Source: Plantago elongata | Taxonomy: Eukaryota > Streptophyta > Magnoliopsida > Lamiales > Plantaginaceae | Length of the DNA: 31,488 bases | NCBI GenBank assembly: GCA_036897095.1 | Contig: JAYMSP010001496.1 | Coordinates: 1 to 31,488 of the forward strand | Direction of reading: 5' to 3' | Shown: in pieces, positions 19,901-27,500 of the stretch | Layout: the number at the start of each line of letters is the position of its first letter | Position numbering within the stretch: position 1 is the first letter of the stretch | Made by a program: the position numbers and the translations under genes | Notes under the pieces: generated by a model | Database searches by the model: none | The model's input: the letters and a program-made list of their open reading frames with translations, nothing else | Told to the model about the DNA's origin: nothing

Positions 19901-22389
19901 TGGCAAAATTACCGCCATCACCTGTCTATGGTAGCAAGCCGGTTTGCAACGAAGCTGGTACGTCCAACAAACCAAAAATTGAGATTGAGGAAAAAGTCTC
20001 ATCCAGTTTTCTTCATACTGGATCTAGTAACGTTAGTCTTGATCCAAACAATTGTTATCAGAAAGGTTCCGAAAAGAAGAGACCTGTAATAAAAATAAAA
20101 CCCATCAAATCTAGGTGCGACTCTTCCAGACCTCCAGCCCGGACGAGCTCACCTGCTTCATCAGGTGCTCATGGTGAAAGACTTTCTTCAGTTGGGGAAG
20201 CATCACTTCTAGATCATCCATTGGCTAGTAATAAGCATGCAAAAACAGGTGAGATGCCACAACCCAGTGCAAATTTTGACGACAATAACACAAATGGGGC
20301 CTTCCATAACCACAGTATGGTAACAGATATGCCAGACGTGGATACGGATCCTGTCCGTAGGTCGAGATCCTTGAAGTTGAAGGCCCCTAAACAAGAAAAT
20401 GTTGTAACTGATGCTTTTGGGATAGGCGTGGACTATTTACAACCATGTACATCAAGAAGTTCTGGAAAGTCTCAAAAGAAAGTGATTGATCATTATGCTC
20501 AAGATGGATGGCTGTCTGCATCAAAACATACAGTGAGGCCCAGGTCCTCCCGGAGAAAGGGGGAAAGTTGTTGGACTGCAAGTGGAAGTGGTTTAGTTAC
20601 AGGAATTTCAGAACAGGTGCCTGCAAAGATGAATTGGTTGCTGCTATTGCAACAGGAGGAGGGATATCGGTACATCCCACAGATGGGAGATAAAGTGGCA
20701 TACATGAGACAGGTAGATGACATTCTCTGATTCACTATTAGTTCTTTGTAGTGGCAAGATGCATAAGCTTTAAGCGTGTTCCAAGCATTATATACTATAT
20801 GTGTGTAATTGTTACCACATGGAATAATTTGTTATTTTGTGTTTTTAAAATTATTTGGCAAATTTCCCTGTCACCCCCCTTTCTTTGACATGTAGATACT
20901 TTTCGCCTAAATCTACTGGAGCCTGGAGGAATGCAGAACAGGAAAATAGATAAAAATAAAAATAAAAACTTTCTAATTTTGGAAAGGAAGGGTTTTGTTG
21001 CTAAGTTTTGAATAAATGAGTTTTTCTTGCAATAAAATGGCACAGTGGATTTGCCGCAGTTTGCATTTGGAGCAGGGATTTATGCCATTGCCCTCTTCAT
21101 GGTATTTGTCTGACTCATGTAGTTGGATTTGAGTAGTTCATTGGCCTTGTCAATTTTTGCAGGGTCATGAGCATTGTAAGGTGCCCGGAATTCAACGGAA
21201 TCCTCCTTGGGAATTGTTTGGTGATAACTTGAGTGCAGTTGAAATTTGTGAGGTCGAAAAGCTTGAGTACACAATGCTCTCTGGTTCTGGCTGCTGTAAA
21301 CTCTCCCTAAGATTTCTGGATTCTACTGGGGGCCTGACTGGACAAACGTTTAAAGTAATACTGCCTGAATTAAATGATACATCGGATTTTGTTGTTGAAA
21401 AGACATTGTATGATGCAGCTATGGTGAGAAAGTGGAGAATTAGGGATAAATGCATGGTGTGGTGGACCGGAGGGGAGGGTGTTAAAGCTGGTACTTGGTG
21501 GACTGGTGAGATTATTGATATCAAGGATGCAGATGCTAATTTCCCTGGGAGCCCATGGGAAAGATATGTTGTGAAATACGACGGTGACACAGCACTTCAC
21601 TGTCCTTGGGAACTATTCCATGAAGATAGTCCGTGGGTACAACCGCACATCATTGACAACGGAGTTACTGGGAGAATCATGTCTTGTTTCACTCACTTGG
21701 TGCAGAGAGCTAGCAATAAGGTCTTTCTCTTTCCTTTTCCATTTGGTTTAATAGATAGGTATATTCCTATGAATGATGTGATAAAATTACACCTAAACAC
21801 CTAACTGTTTAAATTTGCATAGGGTCGTACCAATGAAGTATGCCATAAGACTAGAGTTTTACAACTCTGATTGGTATCGGGTGTACTTTTCTAAAAACTG
21901 GGATTTTCTACTACAAGCAATATCCGCGGGGTGGGGGGGGTGGGGGGGGTGTGGGGGGATTTTCTAAATATTAATTGTGTTTAGTGATGAATGGGGACGT
22001 ACATTGGTGTTTTTCTAGGAGAACAGAGACTGATGTTGATTTTTCTGTGGTTCAGGATCGCTATGGGTTCTCAAAACTGAACGATATTGTGAAAAAGAAG
22101 GATTTTGAAAACAGGTACGAAACTTGTTAAATTTTACACAATTCAAAAATAGATGTTAAGATCCTTGATGTATGAACTTTGCAGGTTCCCGGTGCCATTA
22201 TCTCCTGATATAATTCTGGGGAGGTTGGAAAGCAATAAATATTATCGGAGAGTAGAGGCAATTTTACATGACATAGAGGTGATGCTGTCAAATGCTGCAT
22301 CTTATTATCAGAACAATAGTGAGTACAAGAAAAAGACAAAGAGTCTGTCAAAATGGTTGGCAAGAGAACTCTCCGAGCTGTGGCAGTAG
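4994..22389 (+). CDS. Bromodomain and WD repeat-containing protein (plant BRWD/PHIP-like), complete, 1619 aa
   Basis: Coding exons read from splice sites and frame: 4994-5340, 5805-5959, 9635-9874, 10781-10890, 11017-11094, 11173-11279, 11972-12066, 12148-12278, 12891-12994, 13069-13146, 13293-13371, 13541-13709, 15650-15720, 16832-16912, 16998-17071, 17347-17443, 17527-17586, 18127-18181, 18737-19131, 19201-20712, 21163-21720, 22056-22114, 22185-22389. All introns are GT-AG and the sum is 4860 bases, ending in TAG. Order of parts: LisH-like N-terminus (about 45-165, with FLSAGPCQKTF and LLPRRYHAWYSRSG), eight WD repeats (about 236-665), a conserved RRRLGALGIEWRP segment, an acidic then basic disordered region (about 770-1300), a cryptic-Tudor-type module (about 1320-1532) and a bromodomain (1553-1619). 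The pattern and length match Arabidopsis At5g49430/At2g47410. The family reads chromatin in the nucleus, and animal PHIP/BRWD proteins also act as DCAF-type adaptors of CUL4. The start is the first in-frame ATG after the acceptor at 4979, with TAA just upstream. The exact plant role is not established here. Confidence 0.92.
6235..6990. mobile_element. Degenerate inverted-repeat element, possibly Mutator-like
   Basis: Sequence near 6290-6335 (aatggtgaaatttgagaatt, then cctcaaaa) resembles the reverse complement of about 6900-6945 (aattggtgacaattatgaat, then ccctcaag). Similar ends and a spacing of about 0.7 kb suggest a worn non-autonomous DNA element. A small internal hairpin built from agctggaaatccagctctga occurs at about 6690-6720. 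No clear target duplication was found, so both boundaries and the family are uncertain. Confidence 0.3.
7027..7558. mobile_element. Stowaway-like MITE split by a hAT insertion
   Basis: The left end ctctctccgttccctatata and the reverse complement of the right end (atccaaccattccctataaa) share ttccctatanaacttnccatttt. TA lies on both sides (7025-7026 and 7559-7560). Without the nested 7070-7413 element and its duplication, the Stowaway would be about 180 bp, a normal size. The outermost bases of the right end are worn. Confidence 0.6.
7070..7413. mobile_element. Non-autonomous hAT element nested in a Stowaway
   Basis: The ends are inverted repeats: cagtgttgtcgatagcg on the left and caatgttgtcaattgcg as the reverse complement of the right. 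They are flanked by an 8-bp near-duplication, attttgcc (7062-7069) and attttgcg (7414-7421). CA..G ends with an 8-bp duplication are typical of the hAT superfamily. The 344-bp interior is GC-rich at its ends (gcgcgtcgtggcatcgccct) and AT-rich in the middle, with no transposase. Confidence 0.7.
7578..8610. repeat. Possible worn LTR fragment with diverged tandem 'ctctagaggtggctccc' motif
   Basis: The stretch opens with tgtaacacc, the start seen in many plant Ty3/gypsy LTRs. It includes gaggtgagctacacgagcccagtgggta, which has the look of LTR-derived sequence, and then at least six copies of ctctagaggtggctcccac or close variants (near 8072, 8151, 8350, 8432, 8530 and 8575). Three of these are followed by a gtagcacttcgttccgcatg-like block and cacttacaactg. 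Spacing runs from about 45 to 200 bases. I found neither a second LTR nor a target duplication, so the element type and right edge are unsure. Confidence 0.4.
9875..10780 (+). other. Intron 3 of the BRWD/PHIP-like gene, carrying a SINE
   Basis: This intron lies between the first-WD-repeat exon ending in tactgtg and the exon starting caatatttgatcg. It contains one clean SINE insertion (10026-10118). I recognise nothing in the rest. Confidence 0.8.
10026..10118 (+). mobile_element. Short tRNA-derived SINE with poly-A tail and 17-bp target duplication
   Basis: A tRNA-like body has an A-box-like gcgcagctcaattggtaaga and a B-box-like ggggttcgagtgacc, and ends in a run of about 13 A. The 17 bases atgtagtctgtagattg occur directly before (10009-10025) and directly after (10119-10135) the insert. 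Long target duplications plus a poly-A tail are the signature of LINE-driven retroposition. At 93 bp it is about one tRNA long, so it is either a very short SINE or a retroposed tRNA-like RNA. It lies on the same strand as the host gene. Confidence 0.85.
11280..11971 (+). other. Intron 6 of the BRWD/PHIP-like gene
   Basis: The intron splits a TCG serine codon between exons 6 and 7. It is AT-rich, and I see no element or RNA gene in it. Confidence 0.75.
12279..12890 (+). other. Intron 8 of the BRWD/PHIP-like gene, with a direct repeat pair
   Basis: A block of about 48 bases, attaatataaatgactagat followed by ttcacacctctctac, at 12412-12466 recurs at 12559-12610 as attaatataaatggctagat followed by tcacacttctctac. 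The region between (12467-12558) includes a ggttcaaatc B-box-like string and a GC-rich gaggggccacgggggattgg. It may be a retroposon fragment or a local duplication. Confidence 0.55.
14114..14725. mobile_element. Candidate non-autonomous DNA element (hAT-like) with GGGTACC motifs
   Basis: The left side reads gggctgggcgtggtttggat and carries aggtacccg (about 14162). The right side carries gtacccagggtacctg (14635-14650) and gggtaccc (14673-14680), and ends tatccaaaccccaatggg. The reverse complement of the right end, ggggtttggata, resembles the left cgtggtttggata. Subterminal ggtaccc repeats in both orientations are common in plant hAT elements. No target duplication was found, so the call is tentative. 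Confidence 0.35.
14246..14340 (+). pseudogene. Pentatricopeptide-repeat (PPR) protein gene fragment
   Basis: Plus-strand translation from 14246 contains LGRAGLLHEALDFV followed by KRPIEPNS. This closely follows the LGRAGxLxEALxxIxxMPIxPN consensus of the last PPR/E-type motif in plant PLS-class PPR proteins, which act in organelle RNA editing and processing. The match lasts only about 28 codons and then decays into unrelated frame, with no start, repeat array or DYW domain. It is a scrap inside intron 12, probably carried in by the surrounding element. Confidence 0.65.
14885..15164. mobile_element. MITE candidate with 'gtgtttggtat' ends
   Basis: The left ggtgtttggtatgtac (14886-14901) and the reverse complement of the right gtgtaccaaactct (15150-15163) share gtttggtay. 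The interior is rich in short words such as gctttaag, ttagctgcttg and agaagc, as in hAT or Harbinger MITEs. No unambiguous target duplication was seen. Confidence 0.35.
15721..16831 (+). other. Intron 13 of the BRWD/PHIP-like gene
   Basis: This 1.1-kb stretch lies between two WD-repeat exons. It contains a short CT microsatellite at about 16029-16046 and, near 16188, a single Stowaway-like end (ccctccgctccag) with no matching right end. I recognise nothing else. Confidence 0.65.
18182..18736 (+). other. Intron 18 of the BRWD/PHIP-like gene, with a Helitron end
   Basis: The intron splits an AGC serine codon (A at 18181, GC from 18737). Most of its right half appears to be Helitron-derived sequence ending at 18620. 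Confidence 0.7.
18291..18620 (+). mobile_element. Helitron 3' terminus (non-autonomous), left edge uncertain
   Basis: The right end has the Helitron pattern: a perfect hairpin ccgtggcattgccacgg (18593-18609), a short spacer, then CTAG (18617-18620) followed by T, the expected insertion flank. The left edge is a guess: tctttagc after A at about 18291 is compatible with a 5' TC start. No Rep/helicase sequence is present. Confidence 0.55.
18737..20712 (+). other. Exons 19-20: acidic and basic disordered region of the BRWD/PHIP-like protein
   Basis: The two exons encode about 636 residues. Exon 19 starts with the conserved MLPYPEPYQSMYQRRRLGALG segment and turns acidic (SDSASSDSECSEDDK), then basic (RSRKRKP, a likely nuclear localisation signal). 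The 504-codon exon 20 is Ser/Lys-rich and of low complexity, with short basic stretches (KKRTSDERGK, RSKRCKKLK). It ends with the conserved YRYIPQMGDKVAYMRQ, which begins the cryptic-Tudor-type module. Most overlapping frames here are shadows. Confidence 0.85.
21163..22389 (+). other. Exons 21-23: cryptic-Tudor-type module and C-terminal bromodomain
   Basis: Exon 21 continues the module begun at the end of exon 20, with MVWWTGGEGV, GTWWTGEI and RYVVKYDGD, typical of the PHIP/BRWD methyl-lysine reader fold. Exons 22-23 give the bromodomain (about 1553-1619), including PLSPDIILGRLESNKYYRRV and the helix ending LARELSELWQ just before the stop. Aligned without gaps to the usual NCxxYN...S motif, this protein reads N1588-A-A-S-Y1592-Y1593-Q-N-N-S1597, so Tyr sits where the acetyl-lysine-binding Asn is expected. 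The gene ends at TAG 22387-22389. Confidence 0.82.
21926..21958 (+). repeat. G-rich tract in intron 21
   Basis: Several runs of three to nine G separated by single T (starting gcggggtgggggggg) lie on the sense strand of intron 21 (21721-22055). Such a tract could fold as a G-quadruplex in the pre-mRNA; its length may also be uncertain because of sequencing through homopolymers. Confidence 0.7.
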
Positions 22390-24400
22390 ACGACTACTGT
22401 GTATTTTGGCTATTCAGGTCCAGTTTTGTGGTATGGATCTGCTGTCCATTGCCCAATCTGAAATCTGCAAATGCTTTTGTTGTACGACAACTTTAAATTA
22501 CAGGTCTATTCAAGTGTACAAGACAATTAAAAGTGAAAAATTTGAACTTCAGTGTGGATGTTTCATGTTCAAACTTTATGGCATCCCATATAGAGTTCTT
22601 GGCTGGAGTTGATGAATTTCATTTGACAAGCCATCATTTCTGGATCTTCTCTTTTTCTTTAATATCTTTTGATTTTTCATGTTATGCAAAAGCTTGAAAG
22701 GATACACTGGGAAAGGTCGAAGACCCACCCCCAGTATACTAGTATAATCAAAAGGTCTTGTATCATAAGCAAATATCGACAGTTTAAAAGCAATTAGAAA
22801 CTCAACTTTTTACTCTACGGGTGCCCTGCTAATTTTATCTTATACTGTATATAGTATATAATTTGTGAGATATCTTTTAGTCAAAATGTTACAGGATAGT
22901 ACTTTCTTACTTCACAAATTTTGATATGGCCACACAGAGATACATTTTGATTTTTTACCACATACTTCACACATGTGCAATTTTTGATAGCAGATGAGAT
23001 CACAATCTTTTACTACGTGAATTTTTTTTTCGTTTTCATCAATCCATTAAAATGAAATTATTTTTTATTTATAAAAATAACTTGCACAATACAAATTATT
23101 TTTAACCACGATCACAATGTACTTTTTTTTATTTCAAACTCATTTTTAACCACATACCCAAAATAATATTTCATCTCAATATCTCTTCAACAAATTGAGA
23201 AGATGAGAAGGAGAATAGAAAAGAGAGTCCGACGAGAAAGAATGGGATAAAAGAACGAAAACATAGGAAATGAGAGGGAGAATAGAAGTCCAGGAAGCTT
23301 CAAAGAAGAGGAGAAGTCATGGGAAGAAGAAAAGAGCTGAGTTCCAACTGGATCGCATAGATGACCTTTCTGTAAGATGGAAAGAATTAGGGAAAAATGA
23401 TACCTATTTCATGTTTAAAACTCTATGGAACATGTCTTTTATTGAATGTTTAGGAGTTGAGTATGTCTTTGCTCCAAATAATAAAATTAAATAATTATAT
23501 ATTTATTTCGTAACTTGTTAGATGATATTTTTTCAAAATTTTAAACTCAAATTTATTTAAAATGAGTTAAGTGAAAATTAAATAATATAATATAAAAATT
23601 AAATAATAGTATAAATTTATTATTATGTAAAAGAAATTAAATAATTCGTTTTATAAACTAAACAATATAGATTACACCGAATGAAATTTTTGTACAAGTA
23701 ATAAAATTAAACAAGTTTATTTATAATTTTTTTTATTTTTGACATGTAAGTTCATTTATAAAATTAGACAATGTAATTACAAAAATAAAACTAGACAATA
23801 TATACTAAAAATTGAACGGTTCAACATAAATGTACAATATAAGATAAAACGTGAAAAATAGATAAATATTGGTAAAAATAAAAACATATTATTTATATAA
23901 AAACTAAATAATATATGTTAAAAACTAAGGATCTCTTTAAATATTGGAGAATTTTTATGAGATTTAGTATTAAGAGTTTAAATTATAATATTGCTATAGA
24001 GTGTTAGTATGTTCTTTTATAAAAAAATTGTGCATTCACGTAATAATAAGTTTTTTATAAAAATGAGTATGTACGTGAAGTGCATTTTTTAAACAAGCTA
24101 GTTGGTTTGAGAAGCTAGGTTAGTTTGTTGAAAAAAAATTACTGATCAGTTATTAACTACCTTTTCAGTTAATTTTACTAAATATAGTTATCGTATAAAT
24201 CATGACACCAACGCGTCGCTCACTCTAATATAATAGAACGAAATATATATAAAATGTTCACCACCAAATTTTAATTATATTGCCAAACAATACCGTCATT
24301 CTAATTGTTTGTGTAACATCATAATTATTACACTAATGATTCATCCAAGTTTGATGACACTAACCTGCATATTGGTATCGGAAAGGAGACGATAATGAGA
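22390..24400. other. Intergenic region between the BRWD/PHIP-like gene and MSH6
   Basis: The first few hundred bases are presumably the 3' UTR of the upstream gene, though I see no decisive polyadenylation signal. From about 22860 the sequence is strongly AT-rich, with many variants of aaattaaacaatat and similar words up to 23940, probably old repeat material. An open frame at 23270-23494 (74 residues, Lys/Arg-rich at its start) matches nothing I know. The MSH6 promoter lies at the right end. Confidence 0.6.
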
Positions 24401-24426
24401 CTTGGGAGAGTGGTATCCGGTATTGA

Positions 24427-24462
24427 TCCCGCCAAACCCTCCCTATTCTCTCCATTTCCCGC
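24427..24462. promoter_or_regulatory. Two E2F-type sites upstream of MSH6
   Basis: tcccgccaaa at 24427-24436 is the reverse complement of tttggcggga, a full E2F consensus, and tttcccgc at 24455-24462 is a second match to TTTSSCGC. They lie about 120-155 bases before the MSH6 start codon, in a pyrimidine-rich leader or proximal promoter. E2F control is known for many plant replication and repair genes, so S-phase expression is a reasonable inference. Confidence 0.6.
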
Positions 24463-24581
24463 CCTTTCCCCTTCTCTTTCTTCATCTTTTTCCTATCTCT
24501 GTTAAAACATTCCGTACAATCTTCCTCAGCTACTTAATCAATCCTCTTTCTCCCTTTCCACTGTACAAAATACAATTGGAA

Positions 24582-27500
24582 ATGGCTCCGGCGAAGAAAG
24601 CCAGCAACGGCCGGTCACCACTGGTCAATCAACAGCGTCAGATTACCTCATTCTTCACCAAATCCGCTTCCCCTTCACCTTCACCCTCGCCGATTCTCTC
24701 GAAATCAAAACCAAACCCTAACCCCAATCCAACCACCTCCAACCCGGTCACACCTTCGCCTGTGCAATCCGGTCGGAAGAAGCCTCTGCTAGTCATCGGA
24801 CCTTCTTCTGCTTCTTCTTCTCCACCGAGTGTGGCCTCTGGTAAAAAGACGTTTGGGACGGAAGTGATTGAGAGGAGTATTAGGGTTTATTGGCCGTTGG
24901 ATAAGTCGTGGTACGGAGGCTCGGTGAAGTCGTTCGATAAGGTGTCCGGGAAGCACTTGGTGCAGTATGATGATGGGGAGGAGGAAATGTTGAATTTGTC
25001 GGAGGAGAAGGTTGAGTGGGTTGAAGAGGAGCGGCCGGCAAAGAAGCTGAGGAGGTTGCGGAAGGTGTCTGTTGTGGATGATGATGATGATGAGCTGGAG
25101 GATGTTGAGAAAGTGGAGGATGAGGATGATTCGGAGGATGAGGATTGGGGGAAAAGTGCGGGGAAGGAGGTGGTGGAGGAGGAGGATTTGGAGGAGTTGG
25201 AATTGGAAGAAGAGGAGGAAGATGATGGTAAATGTAGTGCTAGGAAGAAGGTGGTTGTTAAGAAAAGGAAGGTTGGTGCTGAAAGAATCGATTCAGATTC
25301 TAATAAGAAGAGCAGAGTCGGTGGCGTTGGCCAAACTTTATTTGGTGTCGGCGTGCAGAGGCTTACTGAGCCTGCTAAGAATAGTGTTGAGAGTAAGTGA
25401 CTATGTTGACGCTTCTATTTTATCTTTATATGTTATTCAAGCTGATCATCATTGCATAACAAGGAAATGGTGATTGCACAATGCAAAATATCTTCATTGA
25501 TATTTGGTTGAGAGTGTTCGAGTTATTTGTTCAGATCTTAATGGAAGTATCTTTTGTGTATGATTGATTTATTTCCAGATTATGTACGATTTAGTTATAT
25601 TGATGTCACTGATTAGTGATTTACAATTTTACTATTAGCCCGTATGATATCTTTTATTCACCGTAAGTAATGTACTGTTTCCATGCGTAGATTATTTATT
25701 TTTATTGAATTCCAAGTACTTATTTCATTGTAGGTGGGAAGGTATCTCCTGTTGATAATCATTTAGAAGGAGATGCAGCAGAAAGATTTGGTGCACGCGA
25801 AGCTAAGAAATTCAGCTTCCTTGATGTGTAAGCTGATATTCCTATCTGATTGAAATTGAACTTGGCCATCTTGTCCATCTACACCTTTCATATCTGTAGA
25901 AGTTTTTTTTGTATCTTAAGTGGATATCAAATTGGCTCCTTGGTGAGATATCAATTGGCTCTCTATTTTCTCTTAATAGGGACCGTAAGGATGCCAACAG
26001 AAGGCGCCCTGGGGATGAAAATTTTGACCCAAGGACTCTCTACCTTCCCCCAGACTTCTTGAAAAGTTTAACAGGTGGCCAGGTAATTTTATTTCTCAAA
26101 TTCTGGTTTAGCTGTATATGAATGTCTTAAAGTAGCTTTGATTATGCAATTACTTCAGAGGCAATGGTGGGAGTTCAAGTCAAAGCATATGGATAAAGTT
26201 CTCTTTTTCAAGGTAATAGCATGGTTTATTCCTGTGATCCTGTCCATATTTTGACTATATGATTCGTAATTGTTTATATCTGAGCAAATCTTTTTTCTGA
26301 ACCAGATGGGCAAGTTTTATGAACTTTATGAAATGGATGCACATGTTGGGGCTAAAGAACTTGGTTTGCAGTATATGAAGGTAGTGGGACCCTGAGACTC
26401 ATATTCTTATGTTGTCTGCATATTATACTTGTTAATTGACTGGATCAAAGAATGGTTCTGTTTTTCATATTTGATTGTGCTGTCAGGGAGAACAACCTCA
26501 CTGTGGATTTCCAGAGAAGATCTTCTCGGTGAATGTTGAGAAGTTGGCTAGGAAGGTTATCTCTCGTGATAAACTACTCTAGCCCAGTCTTATCTGTACC
26601 ATCATTGAAAAGATAGATTTATGTGTACTTTGGTTAGCAGGGATACCGCGTTCTTGTTGTTGAGCAAACAGAGACACCTGATCAGCTTGAGATTCGACGA
26701 AAAGAGAAAGGCTCAAAAGATAAGGTTAGTCCAATTGATAAGAACTGACTTTATAGTATTTTACCTCGGGCTGAAACAAATTTCCAACTTGCACAAGGTT
26801 GTGAAACGCGAAATATGCGCAGTAGTTACAAAGGGAACTTTAACAGAGGGAGAAATGCTTTCAGCAGACCCTGCTGCTTCTTATATATTAGCAATTTCTG
26901 AAAGCTGTCAAGTTTCGACAAACCAAGAAGGGGTTCATGTATTTGGCGTCTGTGTGGTTGACGTCTCAACGAGTAAAATAATCATTGGACAGGTAAGAGG
27001 CAATGTCTTATTATTTATCATAATTGATGCAAATGTACCTTGTCTTTAAAAAGCAATACACTGTTAAAGAATTCAATGGGCTCAGTGGTCTCAATGTTTG
27101 ATGTGTCTATTCTTGTTTCCTATGTTGTGCATCTTTTTGTTTAAAATGCATGTGATTTTATGAATATATCACCCATCACTTAGGTTGTGTGCTGTCTGAA
27201 TGAGCAACTTTAATACATCAATCACTAGTGGGACTAAATGTTTCAATTGCCAGTTCAACGACGATGCAGATTGCAATTCATTGTGCTGTTTATTGTCTGA
27301 GCTAAGGCCAGTGGAAATAATCAAACCTGCTAAGCTGCTCTGTCCAGAGACTGAAAAAGCACTCTTTAGACACACAAGAAACCCCCTTGTAAATGAGTTG
27401 GCTCCCTTCTCTGAATTTTGGGATGCTGAGAAAACTGTCCGTGAAGTGACAAGCATGTATGAAAGGTTTGGTGAAAATTCATGTGATTCCACTGCTAGTG

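Noticed and set aside
19674..20735. Several minus-strand and alternate-frame open frames over exon 20
   Set aside because: They are shadows of the 504-codon exon, which continues the BRWD/PHIP-like protein in frame on both sides.
23270..23494. Small Lys/Arg-rich open frame in the intergenic region
   Set aside because: No similarity I recognise, no supporting promoter or splice pattern; composition follows the local purine-rich sequence.
24402..24581. N-terminal extension of MSH6 upstream of 24582
   Set aside because: The frame is open but has no ATG; the family N-terminus (MAP...[17 protein letters not shown] type) begins at 24582.
25072..25473. 133-residue Met/Arg/Trp-rich open frame overlapping MSH6 exon 1
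   Set aside because: It is the out-of-frame reading of the GAT/GAG-rich acidic linker of MSH6.
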